A stretch of DNA of 64,000 nt from Lantana camara (GCA_037501455.1 CM074860.1:40310501-40374500), one strand, 5' to 3'; positions 1 through 10,596 are shown, numbered from the stretch's first letter. Notes: generated by a model not told the origin, from the sequence alone. Numbers and translations: made by a program.

Positions 1-631
1 TATACAAATACTGGTTTGCTTTACTACTCCACTGTAGACTGTAGTAATGTGAAAAATTAAGGTTTTGTGTTCTTGAATGAACTTTTCACATTAATTTCAG
101 ATCAATTTTAACGAGATCTTTTGGTTATCTGTCTTTGTAACCATTTTTGATAAATTTTTTATGTTAAAGAATTAATTGCAAATTTATATTGTGCGGGTGG
201 ATTTTATTTCCTTAATTTTCTTGGCAAAACTCATTGACCGACTTTGAAAATTCATAACTCAAATACCTATGTTATCAAATTTTTAGTTTTATCATGCCGC
301 TTGTCCGTTTTTTATATATATACTTGATTGTGTTAATTTTTCTCCATAAAATGACCTGCACTTTGAAGAAAGAAATTAAGTTTTGATCTCTAGCATATTC
401 AATTACACTTGCATGATGACATATAAATATTGACCATCTATGCAAATATTTTATTTGCATTTGTTTACGCAAATATGTGTGCTTTTGATGATAATACATG
501 TTAAATGACAAATCATGATATGTCCTGTATGCAAAACATTTTTGAATACATTAATTGTTGGACTAATTATATCTATACTTAGGACGTCATTTGATTTTGG
601 ATCTATAACAAATTTTGATAATGTTCGAATT
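1..631. other. AT-rich flank without a recognisable gene
   Basis: This is non-coding, AT-rich sequence upstream of element A, and the only reading frames are short and have no family signature. A pyrimidine-poor TTAATTTCAG near position 100 could be a splice acceptor, but no convincing exon follows it. Removing elements A and B would make this stretch continuous with 10602-10852 and 21633-24180, so the three pieces are probably one older locus. I cannot say what that locus was. Confidence 0.5.
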
Positions 632-1424
632 ATCCCTGTGACACCCCGACTCACAGTCGATACAGGTAAAATATGTGATTTAATATTATTTGCGTTTTAC
701 ATTAATTGTATATGAATTCTATGAATTATTTGAATTAATTGCGTATGTGAATTATGTCAGTTGGCCTTAGTTGAACCCGTATTTGTTGAACCGAACCAAC
801 TTGAACCGAAAAATCTGAACCGAACCTATGAACCGATCAGTCCAGCCCTTAAAGGCTGAACCATTCTTTCCCTTCCTTCATTACGTGATCAACAGCAGTA
901 ACTCTTAACCAAGAAGCCAAGAAGAAACCCCAAGTTGCTTATCCACCTTCTCAAGCCAAGATCTCCCTCAATTCTTCATCTTTTCTCGTGCTCGTCATTT
1001 CTATGGTTTAATTTCTGAGTTTAGAGTGAGTTTTGTATGCATTGGCTTCCCTACGTGAATAGTAAGGGTTTGGCTAAAAACTTGAATATGTGCTCTTTGC
1101 TTGATGTAATTGATTTCTAGCTTTATATATGAGTTATTTATGTTGTATATGTTGTATTTATTGCATAACATCCTTTAGTAGTTGAGCATTTATGGATAAT
1201 CATGATTTTAGCTTGATTTTTGCATCCTTGGATCATGCCTTTAAATTCCGTTTTTCTTGTGTTATTTGAGTGATAATATGTCAAACATGGTTTATATGAA
1301 TTATTTATGCATTTTGAGAGGTTGTGGCAACTTTGAGGTTTTGGATTTTGGCCATTTTTGGCAAAAATGGAGCTTCCCCTGCTGCTGTGTTCGTTTGCCT
1401 TTGCTTCAGTTTTCGAACCAAGCC

Positions 1425-1717
1425 GGAACGGCCGTTCCCGTCCAAGTTATAAACTGGGAACGGCCCTTCCGGGCCCCTTTATTGAACTTTGCCGAGAATG
1501 GGAACGGTCGTTCCCAGTTTGTTCTGGGAATAGGAAGGGCCATTCCCATGGCCAAGAATTTTTACAAAAGTTACAGACACGCGGGGAGAGTTCGGGTATT
1601 TTTGGGAACGACCCTTCCCGTCCCCAGTACAAACTGGGAACAGCCGTTCCCATCTTCCAGAAACTTTAAGCGAGAGTGGGAACGTCCATTCCCTACAGTG
1701 AAAGGGCCGTTCCCACC
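1425..1717 (+). repeat. U3 palindrome array, GGGAACGGCCGTTCCC type
   Basis: About eight copies of a 14-18 nt palindrome occur at irregular spacing. The first is a perfect GGAACGGCCGTTCC at 1425-1438. Others carry single changes, for example GGTCG at about 1499-1516 and CAGCCG at 1636-1651. The array lies about 490-780 nt upstream of the TATA candidate, in the U3 part of the LTR. Function is unknown. Confidence 0.9.
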
Positions 1718-2203
1718 CCTTTCCGAAACCTGGGAGCTGCCACTGCTTCTTTTTATCTAAATTATGCCATTTTATGACTTTAATTGCTCTTCTTTTGCAT
1801 ATTAATTGTTATAACTTGATTTTAGTGGCATGATAAATTGTAAATAAATGTGTTGTGCTATAATTTGTGAATTATATGACCTAATTGTAATATTTTATAT
1901 GTGATTGTGAATCATGCATTTTGCCGAGCGTCTTAATTGGTTCATATAGAGTCTAAGTCTTAGGCTTTCATGTTTTCTTTTCAGAGGAGGTTCCTGTTGA
2001 TGAGCCCGAGGCATAAGTTGTTCACGTCCACTCGTTTTTGTCAAACACAAGGTGAGGTTTAGGACTTTTGTTAGTTAAGTGACCTAAAGCCTTATGTGAT
2101 GTTTTCAAGCCGCGCATGTGAATATATATTATACATATAGATATGTATGTGTTGATTAGAATATGTTTATGACCTTGTGAACACTCTTGCTTTGGAAAGG
2201 TAC

Positions 2204-2210
2204 TATATAA
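2204..2210 (+). promoter_or_regulatory. candidate TATA box of element A 5' LTR
   Basis: TATATAA in sense orientation in the middle of the LTR, within a context that recurs in element F. In the 3' LTR the same site (9538-9544) has decayed to TATATAG. No transcription start can be read from sequence alone. Confidence 0.5.
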
Positions 2211-3272
2211 GCGTATGTAAGCTTAGTTTTGGAAAAGTCTTTACGGTTCGAGTTAGCGAGATTGCCATGAAAGATTTGACATATGATATGATTTGTGTTT
2301 GTGGATCCAAGGAGCTACGGGTAAGGAGCCCTTGGGACGGTTCGGGCCGTCGAGGTAAAGCCTGTGCGTAGTCTCCATCCGATATATCACACGCGACCCC
2401 GGGAGCTAGGGAAGGTGTGATATTTCGATGCCTTCGGTGTAAAAACCGGGGAGGGCACGATGTGGGTTCGCTACCCCTCGTGAGTCTGTATATGTATGGA
2501 TGGTTAGGGCCGCCGATGGCTCTTCCATCATTGGAGTAGAGGTTTATGTGTTATGATTTCTGTTTTGTTTGTTCTGAAGAGTAAAGGTTGGAAGCTCTTT
2601 CTCGCCGAGCATTGTGTTATGTTATGTTTGGGAAGTATGAATCGGGATAGTGTTTGTGAAAAGATTTTAAAGTATATGTAATTGTTTTGAAAGATTTAGT
2701 TTGTAAAACCTATTCCGGTTCATATCTCCACCCGTTTTGATAAGTGCTTTGCTTTATATTTAGAGGGTGTGGGTGTGCGTTAGCCCCCTCACTCAGTCTG
2801 TTGACTGACCCTTCGTTTACTCTTTTTGTTGCAGGTTTTGGAGCGTGAGCTAGGCGGAGAAGTGTGTCTTCTTTATGCACTTGTCGGTCAAGGTCTCGTT
2901 AGGTGCATTTACATACTTGCACTTTATTATTTTGTATTTGTATAGCTATGACTTGTAGATACTTATTAACATTTTGCTTGAGCCGGGATGGCTTTTGTGC
3001 AGGATTATATGTTGGTACCTATATGTAAATATAATATGTTTAGGTAAGTGTTGGTACCTATACGTATTTATGTGATGGTGTTTTAAGTGTTGTTTAATTA
3101 TTCGCTTCCGCATACTCTGATCCAGTTTTGTTTAGCTCCGCCTAGCCTAGAGTGTGTGTTTGGTCTCCCGTTCGCTATGATTCGGGTTCGGGTACGGACC
3201 TTCCATTTCGTATTCGGGTTTGGATTATGGTGCGGGGGATGTGGCCCTATGTGTGGGAGCTACATCCTTAAG

Positions 3273-3350
3273 TGGTATCAGAGTGCGGTTGCAAAATCGG
3301 GCTCTAGTGTCGTGTGGGTCTATCTAGGTCGTACCGCTTAGGACAATGTG
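3273..3350 (+). other. primer binding site and conserved leader of element A
   Basis: TGGTATCAGAG starts 8 nt after the LTR and matches the common plant retroelement site complementary to the 3' end of initiator Met tRNA. The canonical C after GAG is changed to TGC here. The following 70 nt (GGTTGCAAAA, GGGCTCT, GTGTCGTG, TCTAGGTCGT and CGCTTAGG blocks) are shared in order with elements B, D and F. Confidence 0.85.
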
Positions 3351-3501
3351 GGTATATGATTATGTGCATATGTGACTATATGACTTGAATATTTGTTTAC
3401 TTGATTACTTGCTTATATATATATATATTTTTTTTTTAATTGTATACATGATCATAAACTAATTTAAATGCATCCATATTGCTTGAACTTGTGATTTTCA
3501 G

Positions 3502-4315
3502 GATGCCTCCAAGAAGACAAAACCGTGAACAAACCCCCTATTTGAATGCGCCGGCTGCACCAAATGCACCTCCACCACCACCTATGAATGCGGAGAATAT
3601 TGTTCAAGCCTTACTTAACCAACTCCAACAAAATCAAAGGGGTAATGATTTTCCGGGTGAAAGACAAGATGTATCCGCCGTGTATAAGGATTTTCGAAAC
3701 AATAACCCTCCAAAGTGGTATGGAGGTGATGATATTAAGGCGGAAGAGTGGTTGTCTGAGATTCGGGGTATATGGGAGATATGTCCGGGAAGTTCCCAAG
3801 ACAAGGCCGTTTGCACGGGTCGTATTATTCAAGGGCCAGCGACTATTTGGCTTAGAAGTGTGAGATCCAGGCTTGAGAGAACGGGTATGGAATTCAATTG
3901 GGAGACTTTTGTACAGGAATTCCATGAGAAATATATTCCTCATAGTGCACAAGAGCGTCGCCTCCAAGAGTTTGCTAATTTGAGGCAAGGCAATCGGACG
4001 GTGGAGGATTATATATTGGAGTTTGAGAGGTTAGCTCCTTATGCTACTCACATTACCGACCATGATGATCATAAGGCCCGAAAGTTTCTCCATGGGCTTC
4101 GCCGGGATATTCAAGAAGCTCTACAAGCCGCCAATGTGAGTACTTGGGCCAAAGTTACAAAGAGGGCGATTCAAGTTGAGGCCCAAATGATTCGGTTGAA
4201 GCCTCCACCTTTCTCTTCTACTCGGGTATCGGGTCCGGTTCTGGATCGGGTAAGAGGCCCGTTTCTTATGCTCCACGAGCTCCTACTCTACCGGCTTTTT
4301 GTCCCCAGGGCGTAG
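3502..4315 (+). pseudogene. gag: gag (capsid part) of element A, frameshifted
   Basis: This is the N-terminal Gag, the structural capsid protein of the retrotransposon particle. The start is taken at MPPRRQNRE (3502) because MPPRR also opens gag in B and D; an upstream Met at 3479 only extends the frame into the leader. A proline-rich N-terminus is followed by the retrotransposon gag core (about residues 60-230), with PPKWYGG, WLSEI and the FHEKYIPHSAQERR...FANLRQG segment. The frame shifts between about 4200 and 4240 in a Gly/Ser linker and stops at 4315. The zinc knuckles continue in the next frame. It is a clear family member but broken. Confidence 0.9.
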
Positions 4316-5409
4316 GGAACAAAAAGCCCCGTCTTACTGGTCCCGTGGCACCTCCTGCTGTTCCTGCTCGACCGGCTCCGACTCAGGGACCACCTGTTTG
4401 TGCTCATTGTCAGGGAAGGCATCCAGTTGAGAGGTGTTGGAAGCTTCTGGGCAAATGCTATGCGTGCGGGTCTTCTGAGCACTTGATTGATACTTGCCCG
4501 AACAAGAGGCCGGTTGTGCAGGCTCGTGTGTATGCTTTGGAGGGAGAGGAGGAAGCTGTTGATGTCGACCCGAATACCGTAATAGAAGGTGCAATAATCA
4601 TTCATGGCATATCACTACATGCATTGTTTGATCCCGGGGCTACGCATTCATTTATTTCCCGGGATATTGTTGTTTCTTTGCCTTTACTTGATGAACTATC
4701 TGCGCATGTGTATGTGGTGAATAATCGTTTGGGAGGGTCTTTGGAAGCTGACAGGGTGTTTCGGGAGTGTCCGGTGGTGTTTGAGGGCCGGGTGTTTCCT
4801 GCAGATTTGATAGTTCTACCGTTGAAGAAGTATGAGGTTATCCTTGGTATGGATTTTCTTTTCAGATATCGAGCTCAGTTGGATTGTCACGAGAAGAAAG
4901 TTTCGTTGGGGTCTGTGGTCTTTACGGGTGAGAGGTTGAAGTCCAGCCCGTTTGTGTCTTTTATGGAAGCAAGTAAGCTCCTCCGGGATGGCGCGAAAGG
5001 TTTTGTGGCTTACCTTCTGAATAAACCGAAGGATCAGGCCAAACTTGAGGAGACGAAGGTCGTGAGTCAGTTTCCCGATGTATTCCCTGAGAGTTTGGGT
5101 TCCTTACCACCCGATAGGGACATCGAGTTTGTGGTCGACCTTTATCCTGGAGCTGAGTCTTTCGCTAAGACACCGTATCGGATGGCTCCTGCTGAGTTGA
5201 AGGAGTTGAAAATTCAGCTGGATGAGCTCTTGACTTGCGGTTACATCCATCCGAGTACATCCCCGTGGGGTGCTCCCGTGTTATTTGTGAAGAAGAAGGA
5301 TGGGACTCTGAGGATGTGTATAGATTACCGCGATTTGGACCAGATGACAGTGAAGAATAAGTATCCTTTACCTCACATCGAAGAGTTATTTGATATCTTG
5401 CAAGGATAG
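4222..5409 (+). pseudogene. pol: gag zinc knuckles, protease and RT fingers of element A
   Basis: This frame continues gag and enters pol. Two zinc knuckles are visible: [13 protein letters not shown], an unusual CX2CX3HX4C, and [14 protein letters not shown], a standard CX2CX4HX4C; such knuckles bind element RNA. The aspartic protease active site appears as [15 protein letters not shown] begins at [14 protein letters not shown], followed by [15 protein letters not shown] and RMCIDYRDL, the fingers and palm entry. The frame ends in a TAG at 5407-5409 just after ELFDILQG. An additional 1-nt shift near 5488 separates it from the RT catalytic part. Confidence 0.9.
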
Positions 5410-5518
5410 CAGGTGTACTCTAAGTTAGATTTGAGGCAGGGATACTACCAACTTCATATCCGGGAGGAGGATATTTCTAAGACTGCATTTCAACACCCGG
5501 TATGGACACTTCGAGTTT

Positions 5519-6037
5519 GTGGTGATGCCGTTTGGGTTGACTAACGCTCCAGCCGTGCTCATGGATATGATACACCGAGTGTTTAGTCAGTTTCTTGACA
5601 AGTTTGTGGTGATTTTCATAGACGACATTCTGGTGTATTCTAAGTCTGCAGAAGAGCACGCATCTCACCTCAGGATTGTTTTGGAGACACTTAGAGAGCA
5701 CAAGCTTTATGCCAAGTTTAGCAAGTGTGAGTTCTGGCTCGACAGAGTGGCATTTTTGGGTCACATAATTTCAAGTAAGGGAATTGAAGTTGATCCCTCT
5801 AAGATTGAAACCGTGGCTCAGTGGGAACGACCGAGGAATGCCTCCGAGATAAGAAGTTTTCTCGGGTTAGCGGATTACTATAGGAGATTTGTGAAGGATT
5901 TCTCCAAGATTGTGTGCCCGTTGACTCAGTTAACCAAAAAGGAGGTGAAATACGAGTGGGATGATTGGTGTGAGAGAAGTTTCCAAGCTTTGAAGGAAAG
6001 ACTAACTTCAGCACCAGTTCTTACCCTACCCGAGTGA
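5519..6037 (+). pseudogene. pol: reverse transcriptase palm/thumb of element A
   Basis: The catalytic RT segment reads [12 protein letters not shown] followed by [10 protein letters not shown], which carries the two catalytic aspartates. The thumb motifs [16 protein letters not shown] and the connection [11 protein letters not shown] follow. The frame ends with TGA at 6035-6037, just before the RNase H domain. RT copies the element RNA into cDNA in the cytoplasmic particle. It is in a different frame from the upstream RT half, so no intact enzyme can be made. Confidence 0.9.
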
Positions 6038-6301
6038 TCCGAGGGTTATGTAGTTTTTGCAGATGCTTCTAAGGAAGGACTCGGATGTGTATTGATGCAA
6101 AATGGCCGAGTGGTGGCATATGCTTCTAGGAAGTTGAAGGAACACGAGAAGAACTACCCCACTCATGATCTTGAACTTGCAGCGGTTGTGTTTGCTCTGA
6201 GGAAGTGGCATCATTACCTCTATGGGACGACTTTTGAGATATTCACGGATCATAAGAGCCTCAAGTATCTTTTTACTCAGAAGGAGCTTAATAATAGATA
6301 G
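6038..6301 (+). pseudogene. pol: RNase H of element A
   Basis: RNase H degrades the RNA strand of the RNA:DNA hybrid. The segment shows [18 protein letters not shown] (first catalytic Asp), [12 protein letters not shown] (Glu) and [16 protein letters not shown] (Asp). It is in frame with the preceding RT piece across the TGA at 6035 and ends with TAG at 6299-6301, after NNR. A Met at 6092 is only an internal residue. Confidence 0.88.
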
Positions 6302-7009
6302 AGGCGTTGGATGGAATTCTTAGAGGATTATGACTGCAGGATTCAGTATCACCCGGCCAAGGCTAAGGTCGTGGCAGATGCTTTGAGCAGGAAAGCAAGT
6401 GTTTCAGGCTTGGGTGCAGAGTCTTCAGGACAGGGCTCTACAGTTGTAGTTTCTATGGCTCGGTTAGCTAACATCACAGTTCAGCCGGATTTGAAACAAA
6501 GGTTATTGGATTCTCAGGCTTCGGACACAGAGATTCAGAGATTAGTGGTTCGGTCTAGGATAGACCCCGAGACGAAGTTTGGCTTCGACGATTCCGGTTT
6601 GTTCAGGTTCAAGACCAGAGTTTGTGTCCCGGAAGACCTCAAGAGGTTAATACTTGAGGAAGGATACCGTTCTGGATATTCCATTCACCCCGGTGGTACT
6701 AAGATGTACCGCGATTTGAAGGAATTCTTCTGGTGGAATAGCATGCAGAGAGATGTCGCGAACTTTGTGAAGCGATGTCTCATGTGTCAAGTGGTGAAGG
6801 CAGAACACCAGAAACCGGGAGGAACCCTCCAACCACTTCCGATTCCTGAATGGAAGTGGGAGCAAATGACTATGGACTTCGTGTCCGGCTTGCCGAGATC
6901 AAGAGAAGGTTATGATGGAATTTGGGTGATAGTCGACCGATTGACCAAGTCTGCTCATTTTCTCAAGGTGACGATGTCCTACAAGACCCCGAAGTTGGCA
7001 GAATTGTAA
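6302..7009 (+). pseudogene. pol: integrase, zinc-binding and first core part, element A
   Basis: The RT/RNase H-integrase linker ([20 protein letters not shown]) is followed by the HHCC zinc-binding domain (HPGGTKMYRDL and [12 protein letters not shown]). The start of the DDE catalytic core follows at [15 protein letters not shown], with the first Asp. Integrase inserts the cDNA into host chromosomes. The frame ends at 7007-7009 through a small frameshift or deletion after KLAEL. Confidence 0.9.
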
Positions 7010-7022
7010 TTGTAGCGAGTTT

Positions 7023-7217
7023 GTGAGACTTCATGGATCGCCTGCTAGTATTGTTTCGGATCGTGATCCGCGGTTTACAGCTAAGTTCTGGCAGGATCTT
7101 CAGAATAGATTGGGTAAAAGGCTTAATTTCAGCACCGCTTTTCATCTTCAGACGGATGGACAGTCAGAGAGATTGATTAAGTATTTGGAGGATTTATTAC
7201 GAGCGTGTGCTTTTTAG
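7023..7217 (+). pseudogene. pol: integrase core, second part, element A
   Basis: This carries the second catalytic Asp ([15 protein letters not shown]) and the region of the catalytic Glu ([17 protein letters not shown]). It is frame-shifted from the preceding piece and ends in TAG at 7215-7217. Compared with element D, roughly 30 nt are missing at that point. Confidence 0.88.
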
Positions 7218-8017
7218 CTCTGGTCGAGTTTGCCTATAACAACAGTTATCAGACCTCTATTGGTATGGCTCCCTATGAGGCACTCTATGGAATGAAGTGT
7301 AGATCGCCTCTATTTTGGGATATAGAGGATTGGAGGTGGACAGAGGAGAACAAGCTCGAAAGAGCAACACCTCGAGAGAGATTGGATAAAACCACTGCCA
7401 AGTTTAAGTTGATTCAGCAGAGAATGAAGGCAGCTCAGGACCATCAGACGAGCTATGCAGACGAGTTTGAAGTCGGAAATAAGGTTTTCTTGAAAGTATC
7501 TCCGAGAAAGGGCTTTTCTCGAATAGGTCGAGGTGGGAAGCTTAACCCGAGATACCTTGGACCTTTTGAAATCCTTGAGAGAATTGGAGAAGTGGCGTAT
7601 AGGTTGGACCTACCGCCGAGATTGACCGGGATACATAATGTGTTTCATGTTTCACAACTTAGGAAATATTATCCCAAAGAATCAACTATTCTCCCTGTTG
7701 TTGAAGAGGTACAGCTCGAGACGGATTTAATGATTGTAAGGCACCCGGTTGAGATTCAAGACCGAAAGATGCATGTGTCGAGGAATAAACAGATTCCCTT
7801 GGTCCGAGTTCTGTGGAGAGATCAGAAATACGAAGAGTCTACTTGGGAAACCGAGGAGAAGATGAGACAGTTGTACCCGGAGTTGTTCTCAGGTCGAACA
7901 GTGAACCTGGGGACCAGGTTCTCCGAAGGGGTGGAGGTTGCGACACCCCGACTCACAGTCGATACACGTAAAATATGTGATTTAATATTATTTGCGTTTT
8001 ACATTAATTGTATATGA
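7205..8017 (+). pseudogene. pol: integrase C-terminus and chromodomain-like tail, element A
   Basis: The frame reads [23 protein letters not shown], the GPF/Y-type segment YLGPFEILERIGEVAYRLDLP and [12 protein letters not shown] chromodomain-like tail follows, with VRVLWRDQKYEESTWE and MRQLYPELF. In chromoviruses this tail is thought to direct integration to particular chromatin. The original stop is lost, so the frame runs 26 codons into the 3' LTR before stopping at 8017. The overlap with the previous piece reflects the frameshift. Confidence 0.88.
7903..7938 (+). other. hairpin and polypurine tract of element A
   Basis: GAACCTGG (7903-7910), loop GGA, then CCAGGTTC (7914-7921) form a perfect 8-bp inverted repeat. 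Four nt later comes the polypurine tract GAAGGGGTGGAGGT (7925-7938), the plus-strand DNA primer, which touches the 3' LTR. The same hairpin-tract arrangement is present in B, D, F and G. Confidence 0.85.
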
Positions 8018-10596
8018 ATTCTATGAATTATTTGAATTAATTGCGTATGTGAATTATGTGAGTTGGCCTTAGTTGAACCCGTATTTTTTGAACCTAACCA
8101 ACTTGAACCGGAAAATCTGAACTGAACCCATGAACCAATCGGTCCAGCCCTTAAAGGCTGAACCATTCTTTCCCTTCCTTCATTACGTGATCAACAGCAG
8201 TAGCTCTTAACCAAGAAGCCAAGAAGAACCCCCAAGTTGCTTATCCACCTTCTCAAGCAAAGATCTCCCTCAATTCTTCATCTTTTCTCGAACTTAACTA
8301 TGTTTTGGTTTTCCCTCATCGTGCTCGTCATTTCTATGGTTTAATTTCTGAGTTTAGAGTGAGTTTTGTATGCATTGGCTTCCCTACGTGAATAGTAAGG
8401 GTTTGGCTAAAAACTTGAATATGTGCTCTTTGCTTGATGTAATTGATTTCTAGCTTTATATATGAGTTGTTTATGTTGTATATGTTGTATTTATTGTATA
8501 ACATCCTTTGGTAGTTGAGCATTTATGGATAATCATGATTTTAGCTTGATTTTTGCATCCTTGGATCATGCCTTTAAATTCCGTTTTTCTTGTGTTATTT
8601 GAGTGCTAATATGTCAAACATGGTTTATATGAATTATTTATGCATTTTGAGAGGTTGTGGCAACTTTGAGGTTTTAGATTTTGGCCATTTTTGGCAAAAA
8701 TGGAGATTCCCATGCTGCTGTGTTCGTCTTCCTCAGCTTCAGTTTTCGAACCAGGCCGGAACGGCCGTTCCCGTCCCAGTTATAAACTAGGAACGGCCCT
8801 TCCGGGCCCCTTTATTGAACTTTGCCGAGAATGGGAACGGCCGTTCCCATTTTGTACTGGGAATGGGAAGGGCCGTTCCGCATGGCCAAGAATTTTTACA
8901 AAAGTTACAGACACGCGGGGAGAGTTCGGGTATTTTTGGGAACGACCCTTCCCGTCCCCAGTACAAACTGGGAACGGCCGTTCCCATCTTCCAGAAACTT
9001 TAAGCGAGAGTGGGAACGGCCGTTCCCTACAGTGAAAGGGCCGTTCCAACCCCTTCCCGAAACGTGGGAGCTACCACTGCTTCTTTTTATCTAAATTATG
9101 CCATTTTATGACTTTAATTGCTCTTCTTTTGCATATTAATTGTTATAACTTTATTTTAGTGGCATGATAAATTGTAAATAAATGTGTTGTGCTATAATTT
9201 GTGAATTATATGACCTAATTGTAATATTTTATATGTGATCTTGAATCATGCATTTTGCCGAGCGTCTTATTTGGTTCATATAGAGTCTAACTCTTGGGCT
9301 TTCGTGTTTTCTTTTCAGAGGAGGTTCCTGTTGACGAGCCCGAGGCGTAAGTTGTTCACGTCCACTCGTTTTTGTCAAGCACAAGGTGAGGTTTAGGACT
9401 TTTGTTAGTTAAGTGACCTAAAGCCCTATGTGATGTTTTCAAGCTGCGCATGTGACTATATATTATACATATAGATATGTATGTGTGGATTAGGATATGT
9501 GTATGACCTTGTGAACACTCTTGCTTTGGAAAGGTACTATATAGGCATATGTAAGCTTAGTTTTGGAAAAGTCTTTACGGTTCGAGTTAGCGGATTGCAA
9601 TGAAAGATTTGGCATATGATATGATTTGTGTTTGTGGATCCAAGGAGCTACGGGTAAGGAGCCCTCGGGACGGTTCGGGCCGTCGAGGTAAAGCCTGTGC
9701 GTAGTCTCCATCCGATATATCACACGTGACCCCGGGAGCTAGGGAAGGTGTGATATTTCGATGCCTTCGGTGTAAAAACTGGGGAGGGCACGATGTGGGT
9801 TCGCTACCCCTCGTGAGTCTGTATATGTATGGATGGTTAGGGCCGCCGATGGCTCTTCCATCATTGGAGTAGAGGTTGATGTGTTATGATTTCTGTTTTG
9901 TTTGTTCTGAAGAGTAAAGGTTGGAAGCTCGTTCTCGCCGAGCATTGTGTTATGTTATGTTTGGGAAGTATGAATCGGGATAGTGTTTGTGAAAAGATTT
10001 TAAAGTATATGTAATTGTTTTGAAAGCTTTAGTTTGTAAAACCTTTTCGGTTCATATCTCCACCCGTTTTGATAAGTGCTTCGCTTTATATTTTTAGGGT
10101 GTGGGTGTGCATTAGCCCCCTCACTCAGTCAGTTGACTGACCCTTCGTTTACTCTTTTAGTTGCAGGTTTTGGAGCGTGAGCTAGGCGGAGAAGTGTGTG
10201 TTCTTTATACACTTGTCGGTCTAGGTCTCGTTAGGTGCATTTATATGCTTGCACTTTATTATTTTGTATTTTTATAGCTATGACTTGTAGATACTTATTA
10301 ACAATTTGCTTGAGCCAGGATGGCTTTTGTACAGGATTATATGTTGGTACCTATATGTAAATATAATATGTTTAGGTAAGTGTTGGTACCTATACGTATT
10401 TATGTGATGGTGTTCTAAGTGTTGTTTAATTATTCGCTGCCGCATACTCTGATCCAGTTTTGTTTAGCTCCACCTAGCCTAGAGTGTGTGTTTGGTCTCC
10501 CGTTCGCTATGATTCGGGTTCGGGTACGGACCTTCCATTTCGGATTCGGGTTTGGATTATGGTGCGTGGGATGTGGCTCTACGTGTGGGTGCTACA
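7939..10596 (+). repeat. 3' LTR of element A
   Basis: Starts TGCGACACCCC and ends GTGCTACA, followed by the ATCCC duplication. It is collinear with 637-3264 but has an extra 30-odd bp near 8290-8325. It retains more perfect GGAACGGCCGTTCC palindromes (8758-9052) than the 5' copy. The loop hairpin is at 9927-9943 with 5-bp arms GCTCG/CGAGC, the CAGTC/GACTG hairpin at 10126-10139, and AAGGTGAGGTTT at 9383-9394. Confidence 0.95.
8758..9052 (+). repeat. U3 palindrome array in 3' LTR of A
   Basis: This is the counterpart of 1425-1717. At least three perfect copies of GGAACGGCCGTTCC remain (8758-8771, about 8833-8848 and 9011-9028), with several one-mismatch copies. Sites degenerate in the 5' LTR are intact here, so the ancestral array was more uniform. 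Confidence 0.9.

Larger units (their letters stand above)
637..3264 (+). repeat. 5' LTR of element A
   Basis: The LTR starts TGTGACACCCC and ends GGAGCTACA. In sense order it holds the GGGAACGGCCGTTCCC palindrome array (1425-1717), an AAGGTGAGGTTT box (2049-2060), a TATATAA candidate (2204-2210), a hairpin with arms GCTC/GAGC around a CTCGCC loop (2594-2610) and a CAGTC/GACTG hairpin (2794-2807). The terminal segment contains GTGCGGGGGATGTGG, which recurs in the other gypsy LTRs here. It has no coding capacity; the 167-codon open frame at 1257-1760 runs through the palindromes and is not a gene. Confidence 0.95.
637..10596 (+). mobile_element. Ty3/gypsy LTR retrotransposon A (degenerate, chromovirus-type)
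   Basis: This is a complete but decayed LTR retrotransposon. The sequence shows two LTRs of about 2.63 and 2.66 kb that start TG and end GCTACA, and a perfect 5-bp target duplication ATCCC at 632-636 and 10597-10601. A tRNA-type primer site follows the 5' LTR and a polypurine tract precedes the 3' LTR. Between them gag, protease, RT, RNase H, integrase and a chromodomain-like tail occur in gypsy order (integrase last). At least three frameshifts or small deletions and several in-frame stops break the frame, so it cannot be autonomous. The LTRs differ by roughly 2-3% by eye plus a 30-odd bp indel near 8290-8325, so the insertion is older than D. The long LTRs and chromodomain suggest the Tekay/Del group (inference). 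Confidence 0.95.

Noticed and set aside
1257..1760. 167-codon open frame in the A LTR
   Set aside because: It runs through the palindrome array, is broken in the sister LTR and has no family signature.
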